A stretch of DNA of 64,000 bases from AWTP1-13 sp963827545 (GTDB lineage: Bacteria > Pseudomonadota > Alphaproteobacteria > Rhizobiales > Hyphomicrobiaceae): the NCBI GenBank assembly GCA_963827545.1, contig CAWHBI010000052.1, positions 124,001 through 188,000 of the forward strand, in the 5' to 3' direction. Both the position numbers and the translations under genes were made by a program. The notes below the pieces were generated by a model. That model made no database searches. It had not been told where the DNA came from and worked only from the letters and a program-made list of their open reading frames with translations. Every line of letters begins with the position of its first letter. Position 1 is the stretch's first letter. Positions 35,444 through 45,364 of this stretch are shown piece by piece.

Positions 35444-35614
35444 GTGAAACCATCCCCGTGGTTGCTTAGGCGCGAGACAGCGTCCGATGTCTGGGCGGTT
35501 GCGTCAAATGACGCCGCGATCACATCTAGATCGGTTCGCTCGCTTTAGCCCGCTGCCGGACCTGGGTTGTGATAGCAATTGCCTGGCGACCGCATCCATG
35601 AAGGAGACCGATCC

Positions 35615-36613
35615 ATGCAAAGGCGACGCTTCGGCAGAACAGGGCTCGAGGTACCGGCGCTGACCTTCGGCGGCGGCTGGGTCGGCGGGCTGCTGATCCG
35701 CGGCTCGGAGCAGGAGCGCGAGGGCGTGCTCAACCGGGCGCTCGCCGCCGGCATTGATTGGGTCGACACCGCTGCGCTCTACGGCAACGGAGTCTCCGAG
35801 ACGGTGATCGGGCAATGGCTGCCGACGGTGCCGAAGGAGAAACGCCCGCGCATCTCCACCAAGTTCAACATCGATACGTCCGCGGGCGACTTTGCAGGCC
35901 AGATCGAGCGCTCAGTTGGCGCCAGCCTGCAGCGGCTAGGGGTGCCTTCCGTGCCGCTGCTCATCCTGCACAGCCGTGTGGTCGATGCCGCCAATCCGGC
36001 GCGGGACAATCGCAGCTTCAGTCCCCAGGAGGTGCTGGGGCCCGGTGGCATCGCCGATATCATGGACAAGCTGCGCGCACAGGGGCTGTGCGACTGGATC
36101 GGCCTGACCGGCCTGGGCGATCCGGAGCCGCTGCGCCAGGTCATGGACAGCGGGCGCTTCGACGTCGCGCAGATCTACTACAACCTGCTGAATCCGACGG
36201 CCATGACGGCCGCCGGTCCGGGATGGAACTCCACGGATTTCGGCGGCCTGCTGCACCGCTGCGCGGCGCAGAACATGGGTGTCATGGGCATCCGCGTATT
36301 TGCCGGCGGGCACCTCGCATCGAGCGAGCGCCACGGGCGCGAGGTCGCCATCACCGCCAATGCCGAGAACGCGGCGGAAGAGGCCAGGGCCAAGGCGGCG
36401 CTGGCGGTTCTGGGCTCGCAGCACGGTAGCGGGGCGCAAGCCGCCTTGCGGTTCGGCCTCGCCTGTCCGCAGCTCTCCACCATCGTGGTCGGCATCGGCG
36501 AGACCTGGCACCTCGAAGAGGCCCTGAAGGCCGCCGAGATGGGGCCTCTGCCGCAGTCTGCCATCCAGGCCCTCGAGGAGCTGCGACGCAACCACCCGGC
36601 CTTCCGCTCTTAG
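35615..36613 (+). CDS. Aldo/keto reductase (second)
   Basis: 332 aa. It starts MQRRRFGRTGLEVPALTFGGG. The catalytic residues are in GIDWVDTAALYGNG (Asp, Tyr), RISTKFN (Lys) and LLILHSRVV (His). The region QIYYNLLNPTAM and the C-terminal VVGIGETWHLEEALKAAE are of the galactose-dehydrogenase-like AKR group. AGGAG lies eight bases before the ATG at 35615. It is unrelated in detail to the AKR at 26321. The substrate is unknown. Confidence 0.89.
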   Translation: MQRRRFGRTGLEVPALTFGGGWVGGLLIRGSEQEREGVLNRALAAGIDWVDTAALYGNGVSETVIGQWLPTVPKEKRPRISTKFNIDTSAGDFAGQIERSVGASLQRLGVPSVPLLILHSRVVDAANPARDNRSFSPQEVLGPGGIADIMDKLRAQGLCDWIGLTGLGDPEPLRQVMDSGRFDVAQIYYNLLNPTAMTAAGPGWNSTDFGGLLHRCAAQNMGVMGIRVFAGGHLASSERHGREVAITANAENAAEEARAKAALAVLGSQHGSGAQAALRFGLACPQLSTIVVGIGETWHLEEALKAAEMGPLPQSAIQALEELRRNHPAFRS

Positions 36614-36619
36614 CGGCCG

Positions 36620-37252
36620 CTACCGTCCGACCTCGTAGGGGCCGCCGCGCTCGATCGCGCGCCGGTAGGCGGGACGCGCTTTCAGCCGCTCATGCAGGCG
36701 CACAAGGTTGGGATAGCCCTTCAAGGGCCCGCGCGAGCCCCCGGCGTCGAGCACGAACGAGAGCTGGATATCGGCGGCAGAGAACGTGTTGGCGACGAAA
36801 TAGTCGCGGTCGCCGAGTGAGGCGCTCATATAGTCGAAATGGTTCTTGAGCTCGCTCTCGATGCGCGGTGCCAGCGGCGCGCCGGCTTCCTTGAGCCGGC
36901 TCACGTACAGCTTGAGCAGCAGCGGCAGCATCGCCGACCCTTCGGCGAAGTGCAGCCAGTGCAGGTAGGAGACATAATCGGGCGAGCCGAAATCGCGGGG
37001 CGGCGCCAGCCTGCCGTTGCCGTACCGGCCGACGAGATACTCCGTGATCGCCCCCAATTCAGCGACGGCCAGCCCCGCATCGCGGATCACCGGCGACTTG
37101 CCGAGCGGGTGGATGGCTTTCAGCGCCGGCGGCGCCAGCCGCGTCACGGGATCGCGCTGGTAGGGCACGATCTGGTAGTCGAGCCCCAGCTCCTCGAGCA
37201 GCCAGAGAATGCGCTGCGAGCGTGAGTTGTTGAGATGATGGACTTCGATCAT
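36620..37252 (-). CDS. Glutathione S-transferase family protein
   Basis: 210 aa. The thioredoxin-like N-terminal domain begins MIEVHHLNNSRSQRILWLLEEL, with Ser in SRSQR as the likely glutathione-activating residue, then GKSPVIRDAGLAVAELGAITEYL. The C-terminal all-helical domain follows. The start is ATG 37252; the frame stays open further up but that part belongs to a decayed gene. It is convergent with the AKR gene, 6 bases apart. Substrate unknown. Confidence 0.88.
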   Translation of the reverse strand: MIEVHHLNNSRSQRILWLLEELGLDYQIVPYQRDPVTRLAPPALKAIHPLGKSPVIRDAGLAVAELGAITEYLVGRYGNGRLAPPRDFGSPDYVSYLHWLHFAEGSAMLPLLLKLYVSRLKEAGAPLAPRIESELKNHFDYMSASLGDRDYFVANTFSAADIQLSFVLDAGGSRGPLKGYPNLVRLHERLKARPAYRRAIERGGPYEVGR

Positions 37253-37344
37253 GGCCACTGCCCCATATCTTGCGCCGCCTGCCGGGGACATTGGAGCACG
37301 AGCGTGTGCGCCAATCCAGGCCGGTTGATGATGCTGAGAGGCGG

Positions 37345-37613
37345 CTAGTCTCGCTTTTGCGTCCTGGATTTGCCGTTCTGACGGTTGGTGACCCGCGCGT
37401 TGCCGAGGCCCGTGCCGATGGTGAGCACGCCCCAATGCGTCCGGTCGCTGACGAAGGGGCAGCTCGCTCAGCCCCTGCACGACCGCATCGTTGTGTACGA
37501 CCACCGCCGTCCTCGTCCTCGATCTCCAGGTTGTAGCTGTCGACCCTCACGCTGGGCAGCACGGCTGCCCCGTGGGTCGGCAGCGGCGTGCGCTCGTCCT
37601 TGGGCTTTGCCAT
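37345..37613 (-). pseudogene. ROK-family protein remnant with large internal deletion
   Basis: The first 36 residues from ATG 37613 read MAKPKDERTPLPTHGAAVLP... YNLEIEDEDG, like the N-terminus of a rhizobial ROK-type protein. The sequence then jumps, in another frame, to VVVHNDAVVQGLSELP and, after one more frame change in GGGG 37456-37459, to HWGVLTIGTGLGNARVTNRQ, the end of such a protein. The ATPase core between them, normally several hundred residues, is gone. The identity rests on remembered family sequences. Confidence 0.55.
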
Positions 37614-37825
37614 TCGCCTCCGCCTCACGACATCGCGTTTCGGATTGAGAACCCTGCCTGCCTCCGCTCGCACGCGTGCCGGAGCAGGGACTGCCGGGCA
37701 CGCCAATCTAACGCTTCGGCTCAGCTACAGGTTCCGGCCATGCTGCGGCAGCGCTTGCGCCAGCGGGCGCAGAGGCAGACACTCACTGCACGGAGCCCCG
37801 GCTCCAAATTGCAAGGAGGGACATC

Positions 37826-38140
37826 ATGCGGAAGGTGAAAATGCCGGCCGTTGCCGTTCTTGCCGTGCTCATGACCACGCCAGCCGTGTCCTGCATGTTT
37901 CAGCCGGAGCGGCGTTGGTTGGCCATCGACCTTGCCCTGCCGAAGACCAACCTGAGCGACGCCGACCGCGCAAAGGTTGCGGAGCTGCGCGCGAAGGCCT
38001 ACGGCCTGCTGGCTCAGGCCAGGAGAGACGGCAAGCTGGTTGACGCCGCAAAGTTCCGCGAGGCCGAAAGGGCAACGGAGGAGGCCCGCAAAATCGTCGG
38101 TCTCGAGGACTCCACCAAGGGCCTGCGGAGTTGCGGCTGA
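37826..38140 (+). CDS. Small secreted protein, function unknown
   Basis: 104 aa. The signal-like N-terminus is MRKVKMPAVAVLAVLMTTPAVSC; the Cys at the end could make it a lipoprotein. The rest is a charged helical segment (LSDADRAKVAELRAKAYGLLAQARRDGK, FREAERATEEARKIVG). AAGGAGG lies about 10 bases before the ATG. Family not recognised. The next gene, also secreted, follows after 42 bases. Confidence 0.65.
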   Translation: MRKVKMPAVAVLAVLMTTPAVSCMFQPERRWLAIDLALPKTNLSDADRAKVAELRAKAYGLLAQARRDGKLVDAAKFREAERATEEARKIVGLEDSTKGLRSCG

Positions 38141-38182
38141 GCCACGTACGTCTTCATGCACGAAAGCTTCGGGAGGACTCTG

Positions 38183-38650
38183 ATGACGCTCGTCGTCCGC
38201 TGGTTGCTCGCAGTCCTCGCATCGGTCCTTCTCGCGGCCTCGGTGCGCGCTCAGACCGTCACGCTCGATCCAGCCATCGTCGGCTTCAAGCTGCCCGACC
38301 AGATCGTCTGGAAGGACAATCCGTCAGGCAATCGCACGGCTGTGCTGCAGGGCGACCCATCCAAGCCCGGACCCTACGCCATGCTGCTGACCTGGCTGCC
38401 GGGAAAGATGAGCCGCCCGCATTTCCATCCCAACGACCGCTTCTTCATGGTGCTGTCTGGCACCTGGTGGGTCGGCTCCGGCCCCAACTTCGATCCCAAT
38501 GCCACCGTGCCGATGCCGGCCGGAAGCCACGTGATCCACTACGCCAAGGGCGTACACTTCGATGGTGCCAAGGAAGAGCCCGCCACCATCCTGGTCTGGG
38601 GCGAGGGGCCGGCAACGAGCACGCCGTTCGGCATGCCGCCAGGGAAGTAG
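38183..38650 (+). CDS. Secreted cupin-domain protein
   Basis: 155 aa. A signal peptide (MTLVVRWLLAVLASVLLAASVRAQ) precedes one cupin domain with metal-ligand motif MSRPHFHPNDRFFMVLSG and second motif HVIHYAKGVHFDGAKEEP. GGGAGGACTCTG directly precedes the ATG at 38183. Cupins of this type are often listed as hypothetical; the function is unknown. It probably shares a transcript with the small gene upstream. Confidence 0.8.
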   Translation: MTLVVRWLLAVLASVLLAASVRAQTVTLDPAIVGFKLPDQIVWKDNPSGNRTAVLQGDPSKPGPYAMLLTWLPGKMSRPHFHPNDRFFMVLSGTWWVGSGPNFDPNATVPMPAGSHVIHYAKGVHFDGAKEEPATILVWGEGPATSTPFGMPPGK

Positions 38651-38691
38651 CACGGAACGAGGACGCAGCGCGTGGCGGGCCGATGCGGGCA

Positions 38692-39762
38692 TCAGTCCTC
38701 CTCGTTCCGTCGCCGCTTTTGCGCGCGATAGTTCTTGGCCCGCTTGATCCAGACCTTGCGCTGCTCTGCCCGCTCTCGCGGATCGTCCTTACGGGCGAGA
38801 TGGGCGAGCTCGCGCTGCAATTTGGCATAGCTGCGCCAGCGGCCTTCGTCGAGGCTGCCGTCGGCCAGCGCCGCCTGCACGGCGCAGTCGGGCTCCGTCT
38901 CATGGGCGCAATCGTCGAAGCGGCACTGGCTTGCGAGCGCCTCGACATCGGCGAAGGTGGCGGCGACGCCGGCATCCGCGTTCCACAGGCCCAGCTCGCG
39001 CATGCCGGGCGTATCGAGCACGAGGCGCCCGTTCGGCAGCAGCACCAGCTGGCGATGCGTGGTGGTGTGGCGGCCGCGGCCATCCTCCTCCCGGATCGCC
39101 CGCGTGGCCATCAAGTTGGCGCCGGCGAGCGCGTTGACGAGGCTCGACTTGCCGACGCCGGAGCTGCCGAGCAGCGCCGCGGTCTGCCCAGGCGCGAGGC
39201 TTGCGCTCAAGCCCTCGAGCCCCTCACCGGTCAACGCCGAGACCACGTGCACGGGGATGCCCAGCGCCACGGCCTCGATCCAAGCTTTCAACTCGTCGCG
39301 GTCAACGCAGAGGTCCGCCTTGGTCAGCACCACGACAGGGGAGGCGCCGCTCTCCCACGCGGTTACGAGGTAGCGCTCGATGCGGCGGGCGTTGAGATCG
39401 GCGTTCAGCGAGGCGACCAGAAGGGCAACGTCGACATTGGCGGCGACGACCTGCGCGCCTCCGCTTCCGCCCGCAGCCTTGCGCACGAAGGCGGTCCGAC
39501 GCGGCAGCACATGGTGGATGGTAGCGCTCGCCTCCGCGGAACGCACCGCAGCGGCCACCCAATCGCCAGCGACCGGATAGGCGCCGGCCTCCGCGTCATG
39601 GGCGAAGCGGCCAGACAGCTGCGCAGTCGCTTCGCCCATTGGGGTTGCCAGCACATAGAGGTCGCGCTGCTGCACGATCACGCGTGCGGGAACGAGGCCA
39701 CACGCGGCGTAGACTTGAAACTGCTGTCGGAGCGTGTCGCTCCAGCCATAGCTGTTGAGCAC
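38692..39762 (-). CDS. rsgA: RsgA, small-ribosomal-subunit biogenesis GTPase
   Basis: 356 aa circularly permuted GTPase acting in late 30S maturation. G4 is VVLTKADL, G5 VSALTGEGL, G1 LLGSSGVGKSSLVNAL, G2 region HTTTHRQL, G3 LVLDTPGMREL, and the zinc site is CRFDDCAHETEPDCAV (Cys, Cys, His, Cys). The start chosen is GTG 39762 (reading VLNSYGWSDTLRQQF) with AAGGA at nine bases. A longer frame to TTG 39867 has no site at proper distance. A separate 18-codon frame with a strong ribosome site (39877) lies upstream. Confidence 0.9.
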   Translation of the reverse strand: MLNSYGWSDTLRQQFQVYAACGLVPARVIVQQRDLYVLATPMGEATAQLSGRFAHDAEAGAYPVAGDWVAAAVRSAEASATIHHVLPRRTAFVRKAAGGSGGAQVVAANVDVALLVASLNADLNARRIERYLVTAWESGASPVVVLTKADLCVDRDELKAWIEAVALGIPVHVVSALTGEGLEGLSASLAPGQTAALLGSSGVGKSSLVNALAGANLMATRAIREEDGRGRHTTTHRQLVLLPNGRLVLDTPGMRELGLWNADAGVAATFADVEALASQCRFDDCAHETEPDCAVQAALADGSLDEGRWRSYAKLQRELAHLARKDDPRERAEQRKVWIKRAKNYRAQKRRRNEED

Positions 39763-40019
39763 GATGGAAATCCTTCGATCGGCAAGCCATGAGGGCGCCG
39801 GCCGAGGAGATCCCGAATTGTCAGGATTGTGTGTCGGTAACGGCGCGGTGAGGGGATGTGCGGACAATGACAGTCATCTTCACCCTCCTTTCAGCGCCGT
39901 GTTGAATGCGGGCTGATGTAGGCGAGCGGGCGGCGGCCGTCAAGCGCGTGCCCGCGCTTGACGCAGCAAGCCGGGATCAACCGAAGCCTCGGTCTGATCG
40001 CTTCCACCAATTCCAGGTG

Positions 40020-41152
40020 TTAATCAATATCCTCCACCTCGGCGGATCCGCCGCCGGATATGCGCTGCGCCAGCGCCGCCTCGATGAAGGGGTCGATATC
40101 CCCGTCCAGAACCTTCTTGGGATCGGTGCTCTGCGCGCCGGTGCGCAAATCCTTCACCAGCTGATAGGGCTGCAGCACATAGGAGCGGATTCTGGTGGCC
40201 CCAGCCGATCTCGGTCTTGCTGGCGGCCTCGGCGTTGGCCTTCTCTTCTCGCCTCTTCAGCTCCAGCTCGTAGAGGCGCGACTTGAGCATCGCCCATGCG
40301 ATGGCGCGGTTCTTGATCTGAGAGCGCTCCTGCTGGCTCGCGACCACGATGTTGGTGGGAATATGCGTGATGCGCACCGCCGAGTCGGTGGTGTTGACGT
40401 GCTGGCCGCCGGCGCCCGACGCCCGATAGGTGTCGATGCGGCACTCGCTCTCTTTGATGTCGATCTCGATGTTCTCATCGACGACGGGATAGACCCACAC
40501 GCTGGCGAAACTGGTGTGGCGGCGCGCGTTGCTGTCGTAGGGCGAGATGCGCACGAGCCGGTGCACGCCCGATTCGGTCTTGAGCCAGCCGTAAGCGTTC
40601 TCGCCCTTGACCAGGAGCGTCGCCGACTTGATGCCAGCCTCCTCGCCCGCACTCTGCTCGACAAGGGAGACCTTGTAGCCGCGGTCTTCGGCCCAGCGCG
40701 CGTACATGCGCGAGAGCATCTCGGCCCAGTCCTGGCTTTCGGTGCCGCCCGCGCCGGCGTGCACCTCGAGATAGGTGTCGTTGCCGTCGGCCTCGCCGGA
40801 GAGCAGCGCTTCCACTTCCAGCCGGCGCGCCTCCGGTGCCAGCTTGCGCAGGGCGCCCTCGCCCTCCTGCACCGTGGCCTCGTCCTTCTCCGCCTCGCCC
40901 AGCTCGATCAGGGTGACGGCATCGTCGAGGTCGCGCTCGAGCTTCTGGAACGCGTTGATCGAGCGCTCCAGCGCCTGACGCTGGCGCATCACCTTCTGCG
41001 CCGACTGCGGGTTGTTCCAGAGCTTGGGGTCCTCAGCGCGCTTGTTCAGCTCCGCCAGGCGCTCCTGCGCGGTATCCCAGTCAAAGATGCCTCCGCAGCA
41101 GCGCCAGCGACTGGCGGACGGCGTCGGCGAGCTTCTCGGCTTCGGCCCGCAT
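40020..41152 (-). CDS. prfB: PrfB, peptide chain release factor 2 (programmed +1 frameshift; second apparent frameshift near 40190)
   Basis: Release factor for UGA/UAA, about 376 aa. ATG 41152, preceded by AGGAG, reads MRAEAEKLADAV... RRHL and meets TGA at 41083-41081 in the canonical CTTTGAC context, with an internal CGGAGG three bases before CTT. The +1 frame continues DWDTAQERLAEL. The GGQ motif is in ASGAGGQHVNTTDS. After GWGHQ the frame breaks; one extra T in TT 40190-40191 (plus strand) explains it, and the next frame encodes IRSYVLQPYQLVKDLRT through VEDID, ending TAA at 40020. Confidence 0.93.
41080..41095 (-). promoter_or_regulatory. prfB: prfB programmed +1 frameshift site
   Basis: On the minus strand: CGGAGG (41095-41090), CAT, CTT TGA C (41086-41080). 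The Shine-Dalgarno-like hexamer lies three bases before CTT, as in E. coli prfB (AGGGGG TAT CTT TGA C). When RF2 is scarce, ribosomes slip +1 at CTT and make full RF2. This is an autoregulatory circuit. Confidence 0.95.
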
Positions 41153-41264
41153 GGCGATCTCCTGAAGACGCGTGTAGCAGCTAACGATCGCGTCGATATA
41201 GGCGCGCTGCGGCGAGCTGTAAACGCTGAGAATTGCGCCAGCCGAAGCGCTGGGACGTTCCGTG

Positions 41265-43833
41265 TCAGTACACGCTGCGGCCCGTGCTCAGGCTGCGCGG
41301 CTGATCCAGCTGGTCGGGGTTGACGAAGGAACCGCTCTCGTTGGTGAAACCGATGATGGAATAGGCATCGTCGGGCTCCTCGTTGGGCTTGAAGGCCTCC
41401 ATCAAGCCGTCCGCATCACTAGGCTGGGCGCGCAGTCCTGTTCGCAGACTGATTCGCGCCAGCTTGATCCCCGGCGGGATGCGAAACGGCACGGCGCGCT
41501 TGTCCACATGCACCGCCTTCATGAAGTTGGCGAAGATGGGCGCCGCGACGTGCCCGCCGGTCTGTCCCTTGCCCATGGGGCGCGGCGAGTCGTAGCCGAT
41601 GAAGACGCCCACCACCAGGTCCGGCGTGTAGCCCACGAACCAAGCATCCTTCTCGTCGTTGGTGGTGCCGGTCTTGCCGGCCATGGGCACGTTGGGGAGA
41701 ATTTGCCTGATGATCGTCCCGGTGCCGCGCTGGATGACGCCCTCCATCATCGATGTGATCTGGTAGGCGGTGTGCGGGTCGATGATCTGGCGCCGGTCGT
41801 CATCGGGCAGCGCCGGTTCGGGCTGGTTCTGCCACCGATCCGCCTTGCAGCTCGGGCACTCGCGCTCATCATACCGCCAGATGGTATGGCCCCAGCGGTC
41901 CTGGATGCGGTCGATGAGCGTCGGCTTCACGTGCTTACCGCCGTTCGCAAACGTCGAGTAGGCCCCCGCCATTTTGACCAGCGTCGTCTCGCCGGCACCG
42001 AGCGACATGGCCAGAACCGGCAGCAAGTCGTCATAGACGCCGAAGCGCTTGGAATACTCCACGATCATGGGCATGCCCATGTCCTGGGCGAGGCGCACCG
42101 TCATCTGGTTGCGCGATTTCTCGATGCCGACCCTGCAGCGTCGAGGGGCCGTATGACTTGGTGCCGTCGTAGTTCTTGGGCGTCCACACCTCCTTGCCGG
42201 CGCCCTGCTCGATCTCGATGGGCGCGTCGAGCACGATGCTGGTCGGCTTGTAGCCGTTGTCCAGCGCGGTGGCATAGACGAACGGCTTGTAGGAGGAGCC
42301 GGGTTGGCGCTTGGCTTGCAGGGCGCGATCGAACTGGCTTTGCGAGAACGAGAAGCCGCCGACCACGGCGTGCACCCGCCCGGTGTGCGGGTCCATCGCC
42401 AGCAGGCCGCCGCCGATCTCCGGAATCTGCATCAGGGACCACACGCCGGTGGGCTGCGTGGAGACCTTCGGGGCCACCCACACGACATCGCCCGGGTTCA
42501 GCACGTCGGTCACGGCCTTGGGAGCGCCGCGCCCCGACACCTTGGCCCATTTCACCTCGTCGAAGGGGATCTCGACCGCCTCGCGCTCGGCCGCCAGACT
42601 GCCGTCGGGGCCCCGCGCCGGGCGCAAGCCGATCGTTGCCTTGCTGCGGTCTGCCTGAAGCACCACGCCGAGCCGCCATGGCTGCAGGTCGGTCGGGATC
42701 TCGATGCCGCCCAGCCCGACGCCCCAGTCTCCCGCGATGTCGATACGCTGCACAGCGCCGCGCCAGCCGCGCTCGCGATCGAAGGCGACGAGACCGTCGG
42801 TCAACACCCGCCGCGCAATGCGCTGCATGTTGGGGTCAAGTGTGGTTCTGACCGAGAGGCCGCCGTTGACACCGTCGTGCCCACCCCCAGTGCGCTCGAT
42901 ACGGCCATAGAGCCCGTCCTCGCCATACATTTCAACGAGCCTGCGCCGCACCTCCTCTGCAAAGTAGTCGGCGGCATAGATTTGCGTGCCGAACGGGCGG
43001 ATGTTGACCTTGAGGGGCTTGGCTTTTGCAACCCTCGCCTGCTCGGCGCCGACGTAGCCGTTCTCGGCCATCTGATCGAGGATCCAATTGCGCCGCTCGG
43101 TGGCCTCCTTCGTCTTGCGGAAGGGATGGTAGTTGTTGGGCGCCTTCGGCAGCGCGGCGAGATACGCCGCCTCCTCGAGTTCCAGCTCGGCGAGCTCCTT
43201 GCCGAAATAGTTGAGCGCCGCGGCAGCAATCCCATACGATCCGATGCCGAGATAGATCTCGTTGAGATAGAGCTCGAGAATCTTCTCCTTGGAGTACGCA
43301 CGCTCGATGCGGATGGCGAGAATCGCCTCCTTCAGCTTGCGATCCAGGTCCTGCTTGCTCGTCAGCAGGAAGTTCTTGGCGACCTGCTGCGTGATTGTAG
43401 AGGCACCTTCAGGGCGCCGCTTGCCCCAGTTCTGGAAATTCTTGTAGAGCGCGCGGGCAATGCCCGTGAAGTCTAGTCCGCCGTGCTCGAAGAAGCGCCT
43501 GTCCTCCGCCGCCAGGAAGGCGTTGATCACGGTCTTTGGCACCACATTGATCGGCACGAAAATGCGCCGTTCGCGCGCATACTCGGCCATCAGTGTGCCA
43601 TCGTTAGCGTGGATGCGCGTCATCACGGGTGGTTCGTACTTGGCGAGCCGCTCGTAGTCGGGGAGGTCGCGCGACGCATTCCATACGTAAAAGCCCACAA
43701 CCGCCGAAACGACCACGAACAGCACCACGCCGGACGCGAATGCAAATGTGAGCAGGCCCAGGAGCCAGCTGCGCTTCTTGCGCCGCCTCCTGCGCTGAAC
43801 AGGCGGCGGCGGGAGAATCTGAACAGGTCTCAT
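41265..43833 (-). CDS. mrcA: MrcA/PBP1A, bifunctional penicillin-binding protein (apparent frameshift at 42131)
   Basis: About 855 aa if one base is removed. A basic N-terminus (RRRRRKKRSW) and one membrane anchor precede the glycosyltransferase domain (AAEDRRFFEHGGLDFTGIARAL, EGASTITQQVAKN, LELYLNEIYLG). The transpeptidase domain has SxxK in KRQPGSSYKPFVYA, SRN in GIEKSRNQMTV and KTGTTNDEKDAWFVGY. The first frame fails after YGPSTLQ at about 42131; removing one C from CCC 42131-42133 gives STLQVGIEKSRN and restores the rest. The start ATG 43833 (MRPVQILPPP) was chosen over a longer frame. It builds septal and lateral peptidoglycan. Confidence 0.9.
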
Positions 43834-44011
43834 CGCATTCGAATTTCCGGTCTTGCACCGCTGTTTAGTCGAGCCCGCCTGCCGCAGCAAGCGCGATACG
43901 AGAGTGTCGTGACATTAGCATGGAATGTGGCGACACGAGGCCGCTGACTATCGCCGGACCCTTGCCGATTCGCTATCCATGGAACCCCACCAGGCAGGCC
44001 AGAAATTGCCC

Positions 44012-45364
44012 TCATTGCGGCTGGGCGGTGCGCTTGGCGAAGTAATCACCAACCGCCGCGCCAATCGAGGCCGCCACCTGCCGCTGCCACTCCGGCGAGG
44101 TGAGAAGTTTGGCATCCTCGGCATTGCTCATGTAGCCAAGCTCGACCAGAACCGACGGGCACTGGGTCTGGCGCAAGACTTTGAATGCCGCAGCACGGGC
44201 AGGTTCCCGCGACAGCGTAATCGTCCGCTTCAGCTGCCCCAGCAGGCGGCCACGGAAATCGGCGGAGAAGTTCGCGGTTTCCCGCCGCAGCAGATCTCTC
44301 AGGATGGAATTGACCTCGGTCTCCTCCTCGTCGCGGGTCTCGGCGCCAGCCAGCAGATCGGCAGCGTTCTCCTTCTCGGCCAGGCGCTGCGCCTGTCGGT
44401 TGGAAGCCTCCTCCGACAGCAGATAGACAGACGCGCCACGCACGGCGGCCGCAGTTTCGCTCTCGGCCAAGCTGTCGGCGTGAACCGAGATGAAGAGGCT
44501 CGCTGATTTCTGTTCCGAGATCGCAAGCCGCCGGTCGAGCGAGACGAACACGTCGGTGTTGCGCGTCATGTGAACGTCGTAGCGGCCGGTGGCTTCGAGA
44601 GCGGTCCGCACTTGGTGTGCGACAGCAAGCACCACGTCCTTTTCAAGCACGCCATCCTTGAGGGCACCGGGGTCCACCCCGCCATGGCCCGCATCTATGA
44701 CGATCACGGGCTTGGCACTGGGCGACCGGGACGCCTTGCCGTGAGGGTCGTCGGGCACATGCGTTTCCTTGGCGCGCAGGGCCGGCGGCGCCACCTTGGC
44801 AAGGAAGCTCGCCTCGTCCGTCGGTACCAGGTCCATGATGAGGCGCGCGCCTTTGGTTCCCGGACGGGTGGCCATGGTGTGCTTGTCGACGCGCACGGGC
44901 CCTGTGGTATCGATCACGATCCGGGATTTGCCGGATGCGAACAGCCCGTAGCGATAGGCCCGGATGACGCCCTTGCCATGCTGTCCGGTCCCCGGAGGCA
45001 GCCGAAACCCTACATCCGGCAGATCAATGATGACGCGGTAGGGGTTGGGCAGCGTGAAAACCTGGTAGGGGACGGTAGCGGAAAAGGCGAGGGCGAAACG
45101 CGTCAGCCGCTCGTCGCCTGTAATTTCGCTATGTGTTGCTGCAACACCACGCTCATTCACTTCCGTCGACCACTCTGTGGCTGGACTGGCGCGGATCTGC
45201 TCTGCCGCCTTTGCCGGGCTTTTTTTGATCTCCGTCTGGGTCGACCCGGGAGGGCTCTTCTTAACCTCTGTCGTCTGCGAAAGACCAGCGACGGGGGCAA
45301 ACAGCAGGGCCAGGCAAGCGAATGCCCGCCTTAGGCCTTCCCCCCATCTTCCGGACGCGATCAT
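44012..45364 (-). CDS. N-acetylmuramoyl-L-alanine amidase (AMIN + Amidase_3)
   Basis: 450 aa periplasmic peptidoglycan amidase of the AmiC type. A signal peptide (RRAFACLALLFAPVAGLSQ) is followed by a Lys/Pro-rich linker, an AMIN domain (VPYQVFTLPNPYRVIIDLPDV) and the zinc amidase domain (VIVIDAGHGGVDPGA, with Glu in VLEKDVVLAVA, His in FISVHADSL, CPSVLVELGYMSN with catalytic Glu). The family cleaves septal peptidoglycan during division. The start is ATG 45364. It lies upstream of mrcA on the same strand, a cell-wall pair conserved in alphaproteobacteria. Confidence 0.92.
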   Translation of the reverse strand: MIASGRWGEGLRRAFACLALLFAPVAGLSQTTEVKKSPPGSTQTEIKKSPAKAAEQIRASPATEWSTEVNERGVAATHSEITGDERLTRFALAFSATVPYQVFTLPNPYRVIIDLPDVGFRLPPGTGQHGKGVIRAYRYGLFASGKSRIVIDTTGPVRVDKHTMATRPGTKGARLIMDLVPTDEASFLAKVAPPALRAKETHVPDDPHGKASRSPSAKPVIVIDAGHGGVDPGALKDGVLEKDVVLAVAHQVRTALEATGRYDVHMTRNTDVFVSLDRRLAISEQKSASLFISVHADSLAESETAAAVRGASVYLLSEEASNRQAQRLAEKENAADLLAGAETRDEEETEVNSILRDLLRRETANFSADFRGRLLGQLKRTITLSREPARAAAFKVLRQTQCPSVLVELGYMSNAEDAKLLTSPEWQRQVAASIGAAVGDYFAKRTAQPQ

